A stretch of DNA of 64,000 bases from Pseudoclavibacter sp. AY1F1 (lineage in GTDB: Bacteria > Actinomycetota > Actinomycetes > Actinomycetales > Microbacteriaceae), in assembly GCF_002931075.1 (NCBI RefSeq), contig NZ_PSTQ01000002.1, forward strand, positions 62,001 through 126,000. The letters run 5' to 3'. Shown in pieces: positions 35,892-46,658 of this stretch (positions are counted from its first letter, which is position 1; each line of letters opens with the position of its first letter). The notes under the pieces are model-generated. The model worked only from the letters and a program-made list of their open reading frames with translations. It was not told the origin of the DNA and did no database searches. A program made the translations under genes and the position numbers.

Positions 35892-37082
35892 CTACGGCCG
35901 GATCGTGCTCTCGACGAGCGTCGCGGCGCCGAGCAGCTCCGGGATGCGCGCAGCGAGTCCGCGCCTCGGCAGCCGGTTGAGGGCCGCCGCGGCTCCGGGT
36001 AGCGCATGTTCGCGGCACCGCGCGAGCGCCCGGATCGCGTTGAGCAGTGCGAGCGGGTGCGATTCGAGGGCGGAGTGGCCGTTCTCGATGTGCACGAGCA
36101 CCGCATCGCGTGCTGTCGCGGCGACGCCTCGCGCGATGGGCGGCGGGGTGCGCAAGTCGCGTGTGCCCACGAGCAGCACGAGGGGCCACGGAAATTTCGG
36201 GGTCTCGGCGGCCAAGTTGAAGGGTTCGCCCGCGAAGGCGGGGAAGAAGCCGGCGATCTCCGAGTAGGTGAGGGCGGGGTCGAGGGGAAGTCCGTCTGGG
36301 GTGCCGCCGTAGCCGAGTTCCCGGAAGCCGATGACGCCGGCGAGGTCGAACTCGTAGATGCCAGGGAATCGCGCGATGGAGCGGTCGCGGGTGGCGTAGA
36401 GCTGCAGGGCACTCCAGGCAGCCGTGTGCGCGTGGTTGGCGCGCTGCCGCAACACGGGGAGGAGGAGCTCCTCGCCGCCCAGCTCGTACGCTGCCCTGGA
36501 CACGTCGAGCAGGATGCGCGAGTCGACGCCCTGGTCGACGAGCGCGTGCACGGCTTCGGCCGTGGCGGTATCGCCGTGCCAGAACAGCTCGCGCACCGTG
36601 TGGCGCTCCAGGTTGAGCGACTCGGCCGACTGGAGGGCTGAGTCGAGCAGCATGCCGGCGACGCGTTCCGGGTAGCGGGCGCCAAAGGCCGAAGCGAGGT
36701 AGGTGCCGTAGGAGGCGCCGACGATGTGCGCCTGGCCGATGCCCTCGTGGTCGAGCACGGCGGCGAGGTCGTCGATGACGTCGCTGATGCGCATCGCAGA
36801 CGCCGGCAGGTCCCGGCCGTGCAGGTCAGCGCGCGAGAAGCCGATGCCGCGGTGTTCGACCATGATCACGTCGAGACCACCCTGGGCGGCGCGCCTGCGG
36901 AAGCCGACGTAGGGGAGCAGCGACCCGAGCCCCGGGCCGCCGGGGATCACGACGACGGGCGTGGATGCTCGAGGCCCGGTCCGCACGTACGCCAGGTCGA
37001 ATTCGGGCGTGCTCTCCGTAGCAGGGCGGCGCAGACGACGCGCGTGCCGGTCGGCGAGCTGCGGAGGAATCTGCGGGGCCAC
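35892..37082 (-). CDS. Alpha/beta hydrolase, proline-iminopeptidase-like
   Basis: 396 residues. The oxyanion region VVVIPGGPGLGS, then VMVEHRGIGFSR, nucleophile elbow VGASYGTYLA (serine at ~residue 123), aspartate in LLVGTRDLRTPP and histidine in ENGHSALE complete the triad. Domain order matches the prolyl aminopeptidase/tripeptidyl peptidase branch. GTG start, no signal peptide. The substrate is probably a peptide or small ester. Confidence 0.87.
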   Translation of the reverse strand: MAPQIPPQLADRHARRLRRPATESTPEFDLAYVRTGPRASTPVVVIPGGPGLGSLLPYVGFRRRAAQGGLDVIMVEHRGIGFSRADLHGRDLPASAMRISDVIDDLAAVLDHEGIGQAHIVGASYGTYLASAFGARYPERVAGMLLDSALQSAESLNLERHTVRELFWHGDTATAEAVHALVDQGVDSRILLDVSRAAYELGGEELLLPVLRQRANHAHTAAWSALQLYATRDRSIARFPGIYEFDLAGVIGFRELGYGGTPDGLPLDPALTYSEIAGFFPAFAGEPFNLAAETPKFPWPLVLLVGTRDLRTPPPIARGVAATARDAVLVHIENGHSALESHPLALLNAIRALARCREHALPGAAAALNRLPRRGLAARIPELLGAATLVESTIRP

Positions 37083-37214
37083 GCGCTCAAGCTAGCAGGG
37101 GAGCGCCGCGACCCTTCTGGGGGAATTCTGCGTCTCGGGTTCCTAGGTGTGCGTCCTTATCCCGCGTGTGCACGCGGTCACGCCCGGTGACGGAACGGCC
37201 AGCGCTTGTTCACC

Positions 37215-37254
37215 TTCGGCTGTTCGGCTGTTCGGCTGTTCGTCTGCTCGTCTG
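37215..37254. repeat. Octanucleotide tandem repeat
   Basis: Three perfect TTCGGCTG units (37215-37238) followed by TTCGTCTG and CTCGTCTG in register. They lie in the ~300-bp gap between the hydrolase start and the end of the small membrane gene; nothing else is visible in that gap. Confidence 0.85.
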
Positions 37255-37378
37255 GGCGTCCTGGTGCGATGGGGCTCCGCTCGACGAACAACGACGAGAG
37301 GAACGCGCTGAGTAGCGCCAGGGTGCTGAGGCGAGGTCGCGCGCGGAATTGCGGTGGCGCTGGGGCGATTCGCGCCGC

Positions 37379-37654
37379 CTATCGCCGGTCGCGCGACTTG
37401 TGGCGCCGAGCGATGAGCCAGCCGGTGAGAGCCGTCATGGCTACGGCGGTCAGCCAGACCCACACGTGGGTCCGGTTGCCGGCGAGGGACAGCGGGTAGC
37501 TCTCGCAGTAGGAGAGGGAGGTGTCGGTGTAGTTGTCGACGCAGATCGTGTAGTCGTGTGTCGGCGCCAGGACCAGCGAGATCAGGACGACGATGACGGC
37601 CGTCCAGAGCCAGATGCGCGCGGTCGATCGCGGGCGGAGGAACGGAGGGGTCAC
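37379..37654 (-). CDS. Small two-helix membrane protein
   Basis: 91 residues. Membrane helices lie at ~13-30 and ~62-82, with a ~30-residue outside loop containing two cysteines (ICVDNY and SYCES) and a basic C-terminus. No family recognised. Its GTG overlaps the stop of the upstream gene by 4 bp, and it resembles that gene's product in layout, so the two are likely paralogues made together. Confidence 0.65.
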   Translation of the reverse strand: MTPPFLRPRSTARIWLWTAVIVVLISLVLAPTHDYTICVDNYTDTSLSYCESYPLSLAGNRTHVWVWLTAVAMTALTGWLIARRHKSRDRR

Positions 37655-37980
37655 GCGCTCTGGTCTCCAGTGTTCCCCTGCTGGCGGTCGACGGAGCGCG
37701 TGGTGCGCTGCTTCCGAACGAAGCGGAGCACCACCACGACCATGATGGGCGCGGCGACGGCGACTCCGACGGCGTTCAGCCAGAACGAGAAGGACGTGGG
37801 CAGCCCAGCCGGTGAGTTCCTCGCCTCAATGCAGGTCTCTGGGCCAGTTCCGAGCTGCCCGCAGTACGTCTCGAGTGTGAGCGGAAGGTAGAGCCACGTC
37901 GCGAGCGCCGCTAGCGTGAGGGCGATCACGCCCGCGACGACCCACAGGCGGATCGTCCGGCCGCGGTCGTCGAGAGTCAT
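37651..37980 (-). CDS. Small two-helix membrane protein, paralogue of the next gene
   Basis: 109 residues. Helices at ~11-30 and ~65-87, outside loop with two cysteines (TYCGQ and ETCIE), basic tail RFVRKQRTTR. Same topology, cysteine placement and tail as the downstream protein, to which it is coupled through GTGA at 37651-37654. Function unknown. Confidence 0.68.
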   Translation of the reverse strand: MTLDDRGRTIRLWVVAGVIALTLAALATWLYLPLTLETYCGQLGTGPETCIEARNSPAGLPTSFSFWLNAVGVAVAAPIMVVVVLRFVRKQRTTRSVDRQQGNTGDQSA

Positions 37981-38014
37981 GTGTCATGTCTAGCGCATGT
38001 GCCGAGGATGTCGC

Positions 38015-38794
38015 CTACCCGACCTTGAACCCGCCGTTACTCGAGAGCACCTGCCCGTTGATCCAGGCGCCCGCAGGGGAGAAGAGGAAGCGCACCACGT
38101 TGGCGGTGTCCTCGGCAGTGCCGAGGCGACCCGTCGGGGTCGCGTCCGTGCACCACGACCGGGTCTCGTCGTCCATCCAGCCCGTGTCGACGGGGCCAGG
38201 GTTGATGACGTTGGCTCTGACGCCGCGGTCGGCGAGCTCAACGGCGGCAGCCGTGACGATGCGGTCGAGGGCGCCCTTGCTGGCCCCGTATGGCAGGTTG
38301 TCGACCGTGTGGTCGCTCGTGAGAGCGACGATGCTGGCGCAGGCGGTTCCGGGGTCGGGCACGATGGGCAGCTGCTCCGCGAACGCCTTGATCAGCAGCC
38401 ACGTCGCGCGGGCGTTGACCGCGAAGTGGCGGTCCCAGCTCTCGAGATCCGTGGTGAGAATGGAGCTGTCGACGGACTCCGCGTGCGACAGCACGAGGCC
38501 GGCGAGCGGACCGAGGCCCCGCGTTTCCTCGACGAGTCGCGCCGGGACGCCCGGGTCGCTCAGGTCTCCCTGGACGAGCTCGACGGATGCCCCGAGTTCG
38601 CGGCACAGCTCCGCCACGTCGCGCGGGTCGTCGCCGGAGCGCTCGAGCCCAACGCGGTCGTCGTACGGCTGCCAGTAGTTGAGCGCCAGGTCCCAGCCGT
38701 CGCGAGCCAGGCCGATGGCGAGCGCAGCCCCGATCGAGCGCCGACGGCCCACGCCCGTGATGAGCGCGACGCGTCGCGGTGTTCTTCCGGTCAT
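38015..38794 (-). CDS. Short-chain dehydrogenase/reductase
   Basis: 259 residues. The NAD(P) motif is the variant ITGVGRRRSIGAALA, and the catalytic YGASK occurs at ~residue 168 after LTSDHT. NPGPVDTGWM follows, and the ending GQVLSSNGGFKVG is typical of FabG-like SDRs. The stretch NYWQPYDDRV after the second strand suggests NADP-type binding with an aminoglycoside-like insertion. Substrate unknown. Confidence 0.87.
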   Translation of the reverse strand: MTGRTPRRVALITGVGRRRSIGAALAIGLARDGWDLALNYWQPYDDRVGLERSGDDPRDVAELCRELGASVELVQGDLSDPGVPARLVEETRGLGPLAGLVLSHAESVDSSILTTDLESWDRHFAVNARATWLLIKAFAEQLPIVPDPGTACASIVALTSDHTVDNLPYGASKGALDRIVTAAAVELADRGVRANVINPGPVDTGWMDDETRSWCTDATPTGRLGTAEDTANVVRFLFSPAGAWINGQVLSSNGGFKVG

Positions 38795-39083
38795 GCATCC
38801 ACCGTACGAGGTGCCCTTGCTCCGAGGCGACGAGCAGCCACCATGTCGGAGCGTCGATTTCTAGGAAGGCGAGGCGGACATCTCGTGCGCCGTGTCAGCG
38901 GCGCTGCGGCTCGAACTGAGCCAGCGTCGATGTGGGAATCGGCGAAAGTGTAGGGATTGCGCGGGCGGCGTGTGACACTCGAGAGACTTCGGTCCCCAGC
39001 CCCTCCTTCACTTGTTCGGGCGCACGCCGAGCGGTCGAGACGGATCCGTCGCCTTGGTTCCTCATCATTCGAAGGCGACCCCC

Positions 39084-39404
39084 ATGGGTTTCATGTACTA
39101 CGGCAGTCAGAGCCACGAACTCGAGATCGACGACCGCTCGCTCGCTCACCTCAAGATCGCCCTGCTGAGCATGCTGAGGGCGGGGAACAGCGTCGCGTTC
39201 TCCATGTCGCGTCCCGCGGGTCAGGGCAGCGGCCGCGAGACGCTGTGGATCAGCCCGGCCACGGACCTGCGGTTCCGCTTCGTGGGCGGACGTCTGCCGG
39301 CGATCAACGACCAGTGGGTGCGCGCCATCATCGGCTCGGCCAACTCGACTGCGGGCATGCGAATCTGCCAGGAGCCTGCCGGTACGAGCTCGCTCGCGGC
39401 CTGA
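39084..39404 (+). CDS. DUF7882-type small protein
   Basis: 106 residues beginning MGFMYYGSQSHELEIDDRSL and containing FSMSRPAGQGSGRETLWISP, the pattern of a small protein family common in Microbacteriaceae. Such proteins have often been mislabelled as ligases because they occur beside them. ATG preceded by GAAGG. Function unknown. Confidence 0.8.
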   Translation: MGFMYYGSQSHELEIDDRSLAHLKIALLSMLRAGNSVAFSMSRPAGQGSGRETLWISPATDLRFRFVGGRLPAINDQWVRAIIGSANSTAGMRICQEPAGTSSLAA

Positions 39405-39548
39405 GCGACCTGATGTGCTTGAGCCGGTAGACCTCCTGCGCCGCCCGCCGCGCCGCCGCGCCGCTGGGTGCCCCGGGCATTTTGAAGCATGCGCGCCGCG
39501 ATTGAACCATGTTCGGCCACGCCGTCGGAACGTTCTAGGCTCTGTCCT

Positions 39549-39875
39549 GTGAACGCGCGCGCAGACGAAGCAGGCCAGCAGTCGGAACCCGAGCTGATGC
39601 TCCGCGTACGCGAGGCGTACCTGCGCACGCGGGAACTGCGCTCGCGGCTCGCCGCCCTGCGCAGCGAAGACCTGCAGCTGCCGGATTCGCAGTCGTTGTC
39701 GCTGCGCGACCGTGCCGAGCGCCAGGCGGCCGACCGCGAGCGGCTCGAGGCGGAGCAAGCCACGAAGCTCGAGCTGGACGCCGCCGAACGGGCGCTCGCC
39801 GACGCCGAGGAAGCGGTGCAGGACTCCCTCAGCGGCAACGGCGATGAGTGGATGCACGGGGCCGGCACGCGCTGA
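39549..39875 (+). CDS. Small coiled-coil protein
   Basis: 108 residues from a GTG. Residues ~15-95 are charged and helical (repeated Arg/Glu/Leu/Ala heptads such as RQAADRERLEAEQATKLELDAAERALADAE-like stretches in pieces). No family recognised. No strong ribosome site; a longer start at 39489 is possible. Coding bias supports a real gene. Confidence 0.55.
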   Translation: MNARADEAGQQSEPELMLRVREAYLRTRELRSRLAALRSEDLQLPDSQSLSLRDRAERQAADRERLEAEQATKLELDAAERALADAEEAVQDSLSGNGDEWMHGAGTR

Positions 39876-40220
39876 CGCGCTCTGCGCTGACGCGCGCTGA
39901 CACGCTCTGCGCGGCTCGCTCGGCCCGTCTCGCGCGCCGGTCAGGCCGTTCACGCGATTGACGGCCTCATGGGCGGTGCCAGAGGCAAGGATCGGCCCGA
40001 TCGGCGCGACCTGCTCCTCGCGCACCAGTTCGTCGCTGTCACTCAGTCCGGTCAGAATGCAGCACGCGCCCGGTGAGCCTATCCAGCGGGCGCTCCTCGA
40101 GGAATGCGCCGCTTACCGGCGTTCCGCTGCTCCCGGGGCACGTCGCATCGCGCGAGCTGCTGTACGTCGGCGCTGACGGGGAGGACGGATTCGTGAGCGC
40201 TGACGGGGCGCATTGAATGC

Positions 40221-40300
40221 AAGCTGTGACGAGCTGTGACGAGCTGTGACGAGCTGCGGCAAGCTGCGGCGAGCTTCGTCGCGCTATGACGCGCTGAAGC
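40221..40300. repeat. 10-bp tandem repeat, eight units in register
   Basis: Consensus GAGCTGTGAC. Units 1-3 are near-identical and units 4-8 progressively diverged, all exactly 10 bp long. The period matches the DNA helical turn. Confidence 0.88.
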
Positions 40301-40336
40301 AGTGCGGTGCTGCGATGGGATTGCATAGCGCATGCA

Positions 40337-40380
40337 ATCGGCCGTGCACGCTTCCGCGGTGGGGAGCGCGCACGGCCGAT
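40337..40380 (-). terminator. Hairpin downstream of the M20 gene
   Basis: ATCGGCCGTGC pairs perfectly with GCACGGCCGAT, and pairing continues inward with one mismatch. Lies 25 bp beyond the stop of the minus-strand gene at 40405. Confidence 0.7.
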
Positions 40381-40404
40381 GAGGGGAGGGCTCGTGGGTG
40401 GCGT

Positions 40405-41811
40405 CTACTCGACCCCGCACCATTCGGCGATGAAGAGCGCGATCGACTTCGTGATGCGGCGAACCGATTCGAGGTTCACGCGCTCGTCGTAGCCATGGAT
40501 GGCCTCTGAGATGGGCCCGTAGACGAGTGCCGGCGTGTCGGCGTACTGCACGAAGACGCGCCCGTCGAGGTAGCCGGGGGTGACAAACGACTCGAGCTTC
40601 GCCCCGCCGAAGGCGGCGCTGTGGCTGCGCTCGAGCGCCTGTTCAGCGGCGCCGCCTTCTTCGAGCACGTAGCCCTCGGCGTAGAAGCCAGTCTTGGTGG
40701 CGGTCGTGACGATGGGGTTGCCGTTGCCGTCGGCCGTGACGCTCGCGAGTGCATCGGTGATCTCTGCCCAGGCCAGGTCGGCGGTGATACCGGGGTAGAG
40801 GGCGACGCGCACGTCGACTTCGCACCAGGCTGGCACGCTGGAGCCCCAGTCACCGCCCTGGATCTTGCCGACGTTGAAGTTGATGGGGTGGTCGAGCTCC
40901 TCGAAGTATCGGTGCTCGCCCTGTTTGGCGTTCCAGGCGGCTTCGAGCTTCCGCAGCTCGCCGACGACGAAGTAGGCGGCGTCGATGGCGTTGAACCCGG
41001 TCTGCATTTCGCGCGGGTGGGTGGGCTTGCCGTCGACCCGGAGGCGCAGCCAGATGACTCCCGTGTTGGCGCGCACCAGCATGTCCTCTTCGGGCTCCGG
41101 GATGAGGACTGCGTCGGCCGAGTATCCGCGCAGGTGGGCCGAGAGGGAACCGTTGCCCGTGCACTCCTCTTCGACGACGGACTCGAAGTGGATGCGCCCG
41201 GTGGGGGTGAGTCCGGCGGCCCGAACGGCGTCGAAGGCGTAGAGGTTCGCGACGAGGCCGGCCTTCATGTCGCCGCTGCCGCGTCCGTACAGCCAGCCGT
41301 CGCGCACGGTCGCGTCCCAGGGGGAGCGGGTCCATTGGCTCTCAGGTCCTTCGGGGACGACGTCGATGTGGCCGTTGAGGATGAGCGAGTTCCCGCGCTC
41401 CTCCTGCGGCGCGAAGGTGCCGACGACGTTCTCGAGGCCGTCGTAGGAGATCTCGATGGCGCCGGCCCCGGGGTGGGCGGCGAGTTCGACGGGGTCGAGC
41501 TGCCAGCGGTCCATGGCGAGGCCGCGGCCGGCCATGGCGCCGTACAGGAGGTCCTGGGCTGACGACTCGTTGGCGCGCAGCGACGGGTGGCGCACGAGTT
41601 CCTGGGTGAAGGCGGTCTGGCGGTCGAAGGAGGCGTCGACGGCGTCGAGGATGCGCTGGCGCTGCTCGTCGGTGAGGGAGCCGGCTGGTGCGGTGGCAGC
41701 GCTCACGCTGTGGCCGGCAGTGAGGGTGCTCGTGGAGGTGTCCTCAGTGCCGGCGGCGGCGCTCGCCGCGGTGGTTGACGGAGTGGTGGAGGGGCTGGTT
41801 GGTGTGGTCAT
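40405..41811 (-). CDS. M20-family ArgE/DapE-type deacylase
   Basis: 468 residues. Metal and catalytic motifs are LNGHIDVVP, YGRGSGDMKAG, VEEECTGNGS with the catalytic glutamates, and a C-terminal PISEAIHGYDERV histidine. The first ~45 residues are a Thr/Ser/Ala-rich tail outside the fold. The gene is 74 bp downstream of an MHS transporter on the same strand, so a shared operon for import and deacylation or decarbamoylation of an N-substituted amino acid is likely. The exact substrate is unknown. Confidence 0.87.
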   Translation of the reverse strand: MTTPTSPSTTPSTTAASAAAGTEDTSTSTLTAGHSVSAATAPAGSLTDEQRQRILDAVDASFDRQTAFTQELVRHPSLRANESSAQDLLYGAMAGRGLAMDRWQLDPVELAAHPGAGAIEISYDGLENVVGTFAPQEERGNSLILNGHIDVVPEGPESQWTRSPWDATVRDGWLYGRGSGDMKAGLVANLYAFDAVRAAGLTPTGRIHFESVVEEECTGNGSLSAHLRGYSADAVLIPEPEEDMLVRANTGVIWLRLRVDGKPTHPREMQTGFNAIDAAYFVVGELRKLEAAWNAKQGEHRYFEELDHPINFNVGKIQGGDWGSSVPAWCEVDVRVALYPGITADLAWAEITDALASVTADGNGNPIVTTATKTGFYAEGYVLEEGGAAEQALERSHSAAFGGAKLESFVTPGYLDGRVFVQYADTPALVYGPISEAIHGYDERVNLESVRRITKSIALFIAEWCGVE

Positions 41812-41885
41812 GGTCGTGTCCTGCTTTCGCCTGTGGTGCTGCCGGGCAGCGGCGCCCGGGTGGGGGAGGGTGCTCGTGTCGGCGC

Positions 41886-43232
41886 TCAGGAGGCGGCTTC
41901 GTCTATCTCGACGATGTCGTCGCGGAGGCGCATCCGCTCGCCGAAGGCTCCGCCGATGACGGTGATGACGCAGATGCCGATGAGGACGAGCACGGCCGGC
42001 CAGGACGACCCGTCACCGACCGTGATGAGGGCGGTGGCGATGAGCGGCAGGAAGCCGCTGATCGCTCCGGCGAGGTTGTAGCCGAGGGAGACGCCGCTGT
42101 AGCGGAGGCGGGGCGGGAAGAGTTCTGCCAGGAGGGCGCCGGTGACGGCGTAGGAGAGGGTGATGAGGGCGATGCCGATGCTGACGGCGGCGATGATGGC
42201 GATGGGGCTCTCGGTGTCGATGAGCCAGAAGAGGGGGAAGGCGGCGATGCCGGTGGTGAGGCCGCCGACGACGGTCATGCGGCCGGGGCCGAAGCGCTCG
42301 GCGAGTCGGCCGGCGAAGATCGTGACGCCGATCTGGAGGACGGCGGCGATGAGGGTGGCGTTGACCATGACCTGTCGGTCGACTTCGAGCACGTTGGTGC
42401 CGTAGGAGACGACGAAGGTTGTCATCATGTAGAAGCCTCCGACGCCGAGCATGGCGGCGGCAACGGCGACGAGGAGGCGCAGTCCGGACTTCCGGAAGAG
42501 CTCGACGACGGGAACCTTGACATGCTCGCCGGCGGCTGCGAGTTCCTGGAAGACGGGAGACTCTTCAACCTTGAGGCGGATGTAGAGGGCGATGCCGAGG
42601 AGCGGGAAGGCGAGGAGGAACGGGAGGCGCCAGCCCCACGCGTCGAAGGTCTCAGGCGGCATCATCAGCACGAGCGCGAAGGCGCCGGAGGAGACGAGGG
42701 TGCCGACGGGGGAGCCGATCTGGACGAGGGCGGCGAAGCGACCGCGCATCTTCTCGGGGGAGTGCTCGATGGCGATGGTCGTCGCGCCGCCCCATTCGCC
42801 GCCGACGGCGAAGCCCTGTACGAGGCGGAGGACGGCGAGCATGACGGGGGCTGCGATGCCGACGGCGAGGTAGTCGGGGAGGATGCCGATGAGTCCCGTC
42901 GCGCATCCGATCATCACAATCGTGGTGAGGAGGGCGGGGCGGCGGCCGTAGCGGTCGCCGATCCACCCGAAGACGACGGCGCCGATGGGGCGGGCTGCGA
43001 AGCCGACGCCGAAGGTCGCGAAGGCGGCGAGCGTGGCGCCTGCCGGGTTGAGGTCGGTGAAGAAGAGTCGGTTGAAGACGAGGGCCGCGGCGGTGCCGAA
43101 GAGGAAGTAGTCGTACCACTCGAGGGCGGTGCCGACGAAGGCGGCGAAGGCGATGCGCCGAGCTTCTTTGAGGCTGACTTTGGGTGGCGCGGTGGGCACG
43201 CTTGAGGTCGATGTCTGCGGGTCGTGGGACAT
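41886..43232 (-). CDS. MHS-family (metabolite:H+ symporter) MFS transporter
   Basis: 448 residues, 12 helices. Signatures include FVGTALEWYDYFLFGTAAA in helix 1, IGDRYGRRPAL in the 2-3 loop, and VQGFAVGGEWGGA in helix 5. MHS transporters import organic acids, betaines or related metabolites with protons. The ATG follows GGAG; the frame is open further upstream but would overlap the divergent regulator. It is paired with the M20 deacylase downstream and a PucR-like regulator upstream. Confidence 0.9.
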   Translation of the reverse strand: MSHDPQTSTSSVPTAPPKVSLKEARRIAFAAFVGTALEWYDYFLFGTAAALVFNRLFFTDLNPAGATLAAFATFGVGFAARPIGAVVFGWIGDRYGRRPALLTTIVMIGCATGLIGILPDYLAVGIAAPVMLAVLRLVQGFAVGGEWGGATTIAIEHSPEKMRGRFAALVQIGSPVGTLVSSGAFALVLMMPPETFDAWGWRLPFLLAFPLLGIALYIRLKVEESPVFQELAAAGEHVKVPVVELFRKSGLRLLVAVAAAMLGVGGFYMMTTFVVSYGTNVLEVDRQVMVNATLIAAVLQIGVTIFAGRLAERFGPGRMTVVGGLTTGIAAFPLFWLIDTESPIAIIAAVSIGIALITLSYAVTGALLAELFPPRLRYSGVSLGYNLAGAISGFLPLIATALITVGDGSSWPAVLVLIGICVITVIGGAFGERMRLRDDIVEIDEAAS

Positions 43233-43380
43233 GGTGGCTCCGATGTTGGGGAAAGGCCTGCATGTGAACGTGCACGTCTGCGGTGACGTTGGTGTTCCTA
43301 TGCAACCCCGTCCTGGCTGGGTCGGGCAATTGTCAGGCCCACTCGATTGCACGCCTAGAATGGGCAAATGCACAATCTGG

Positions 43381-44670
43381 ATGGGTTTCGAGCCGGTGAA
43401 TGACGCGTCTGTTTCGGCGCCGTTGCAGCGCGGTATCCGCTCGTGCCTTGACGACCTGGACGAGATCACGACCCTGTACGTGATGCAGGTGCGCAAGCTC
43501 ACCGGCTACGTCGAGTCGGTGATCGCGGAGCGGGATGTGCACAGCACGGCGTTCACGACGCTCGGGCTCATGTTCCGGCAGCTCGGTGGGGAGCGACTCG
43601 AGGACGAGCTGCGGGCGCACTCGAGAGCTATCGGCCGCAAGCGGGTTCGGCAGGGGGTGCCGCTCGAGTCGCTGCTGCGTGCGGTGCGAATGGACTTCCG
43701 CTTCATCTGGCAGGCCCTCAACGACCGTTTGCCGGGGGAGGCGGATCGACTCTCCGATGATGTGGTTGCGATCTGGGAGGTTGTGGAGGCGCACACGACG
43801 AGCGTGCAGTCGGGGTACATGCTCGAACTGGGGCAGGTGAAGGCGGAGCTCGAGCAGGAGCAGGCGTTCCTGTTGCGTCGTCTGCTGCGCGGTGGTGTCG
43901 ACGACTCGCAGTTGCATGTGCAGGCGGCGGAGGCGCTCGAGATTCCGCTCGTTGGTCCGTACTGGGTCGCGGTTGCGCATCAGGATGCGGCGGCCACCTT
44001 TGCCGCGGACGTGCGGGCCGTTTTCCCCGCGGCCGTGTGCCTGCGCCTGGACGGTGTGGAGTTCGCGGTAGTCGCTGGCTCGTCCGGTGTGGGCTCGTCT
44101 GGTGCGGGATCGGCTGGCGTGGGGTCTACTGGCGTGGGGTCTGCGGGCGTGGGGTCTGCGGGCGTGGGGTCTACTGGCGCTGAGTCGGCCGGCCTGCGGT
44201 CTACTGGCCTGCGGTCTGCTGGCCTGTCGGTGCAGTTGGCGCTCGCGGACCTGCAGGTGGGCGTGTCCCAGTCGGCGGCAACGCTGTCGTCGCTGAGCGA
44301 GATGTGGCAGCTGGCGTCCGAGTTGGCTGAGGTGGCTGTGCCGGGACGGGCCGCGCTGCTCGCGCAGCATTGGCCGGGTCTTGTCGTGAGGCGGCTTGGG
44401 TCGGTTGCGTCGAGCCTTGCTGCGGATTCGCTTCGAGATTTCACTGTCCTGCCTTCGTCGGAGCGGGCGCTGCTGGTTGAGGCTGTCGAGGTGTACATGG
44501 CCACCGGTTCGGCGTCGAAGGCCGCGGGGGCGCTGTTCTGTCACCGGAACACGATCATGAACCGATTGGCGAAGTTCGCCTCGGTGACCGGGCTCGACCC
44601 GACGGTTCCCGATGACGCCGCCACGATCAAGATGGTTCTTGCCGCTGAGCGAAGTGCGCAGCAGGAGTGA
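43381..44670 (+). CDS. PucR-type C-terminal helix-turn-helix regulator with a pentapeptide-repeat linker
   Basis: 429 residues. The N-terminal ~190 residues are helical with no named domain recognised. A GGDEF-like region from ~190 ([14 protein letters not shown]) is interrupted at ~233-282 by ten S/G-rich pentapeptides encoded by 15-bp repeats. The C-terminal PucR HTH is clear: [37 protein letters not shown] in pieces. Start uncertain among ATG 43360, ATG 43381 and GTG 43396; 43381 is chosen because a TAGAAT box overlaps 43360. It probably controls the divergent MHS-M20 pair. Confidence 0.82.
   Translation: MGFEPVNDASVSAPLQRGIRSCLDDLDEITTLYVMQVRKLTGYVESVIAERDVHSTAFTTLGLMFRQLGGERLEDELRAHSRAIGRKRVRQGVPLESLLRAVRMDFRFIWQALNDRLPGEADRLSDDVVAIWEVVEAHTTSVQSGYMLELGQVKAELEQEQAFLLRRLLRGGVDDSQLHVQAAEALEIPLVGPYWVAVAHQDAAATFAADVRAVFPAAVCLRLDGVEFAVVAGSSGVGSSGAGSAGVGSTGVGSAGVGSAGVGSTGAESAGLRSTGLRSAGLSVQLALADLQVGVSQSAATLSSLSEMWQLASELAEVAVPGRAALLAQHWPGLVVRRLGSVASSLAADSLRDFTVLPSSERALLVEAVEVYMATGSASKAAGALFCHRNTIMNRLAKFASVTGLDPTVPDDAATIKMVLAAERSAQQE
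44077..44226. repeat. 15-bp coding minisatellite, ten units
   Basis: Ten in-frame units of exactly 15 bp encoding G-S-x-G-V-like pentapeptides, with units at 44137-44151 and 44152-44166 identical. Confidence 0.9.
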
Positions 44671-44759
44671 TCGCAGGACCTGACCGGTCGTGCGGTACGC
44701 GACGTCAACGTGCCTGCGGTCGAGAGTCCTGGTTTAGGCGGGCTCCTGTTTGGGAACTT

Positions 44760-44923
44760 CCGCTCTCCGCTCTCCGCTTTCCGCTCTCGTTTTCCGTTCG
44801 CAGGTCGCTGGTCTCTGGTCGTCTCCGGTCTCTGGTCGCTGGTCGCTGGTCTGTGGTCGTCTCTGGTCTCTGGTCGTCTCCGGTCTCCGGTCTCCGGTCT
44901 CTGGTCTCTGGTTTCCAGTCTCC
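44760..44923. repeat. 7-bp (and 10-bp variant) minisatellite
   Basis: Four CCGCTCT-type units at 44760-44787, then a block at 44803-44923 of GGTCTCT/GGTCGCT/GGTCTCC heptamers. Three of these units are stretched to 10 bp (GGTCGTCTCC type). The array fills most of the convergent gap between the PucR-like and HNH genes. Confidence 0.88.
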
Positions 44924-44935
44924 CCGTCTGGGGTT

Positions 44936-46615
<1,680 letters not shown>

Positions 46616-46658
46616 GATAACCTCCCCCAAGATCACGACCAGCCTAGCTCAAGGACCC

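Larger units (their letters stand above)
39876..40404. other. 529-bp gap with repeats and hairpins
   Basis: No convincing gene. Contains the 10-bp repeat array at 40221-40300, an ATTGCAT/ATGCAAT hairpin (40320-40338) and the terminator at 40337-40380. Confidence 0.6.

Noticed and set aside
41775-43205. 476-codon plus-strand acidic frame opposite the MHS transporter
   Set aside because: Typical reverse-complement artefact of a transporter gene.
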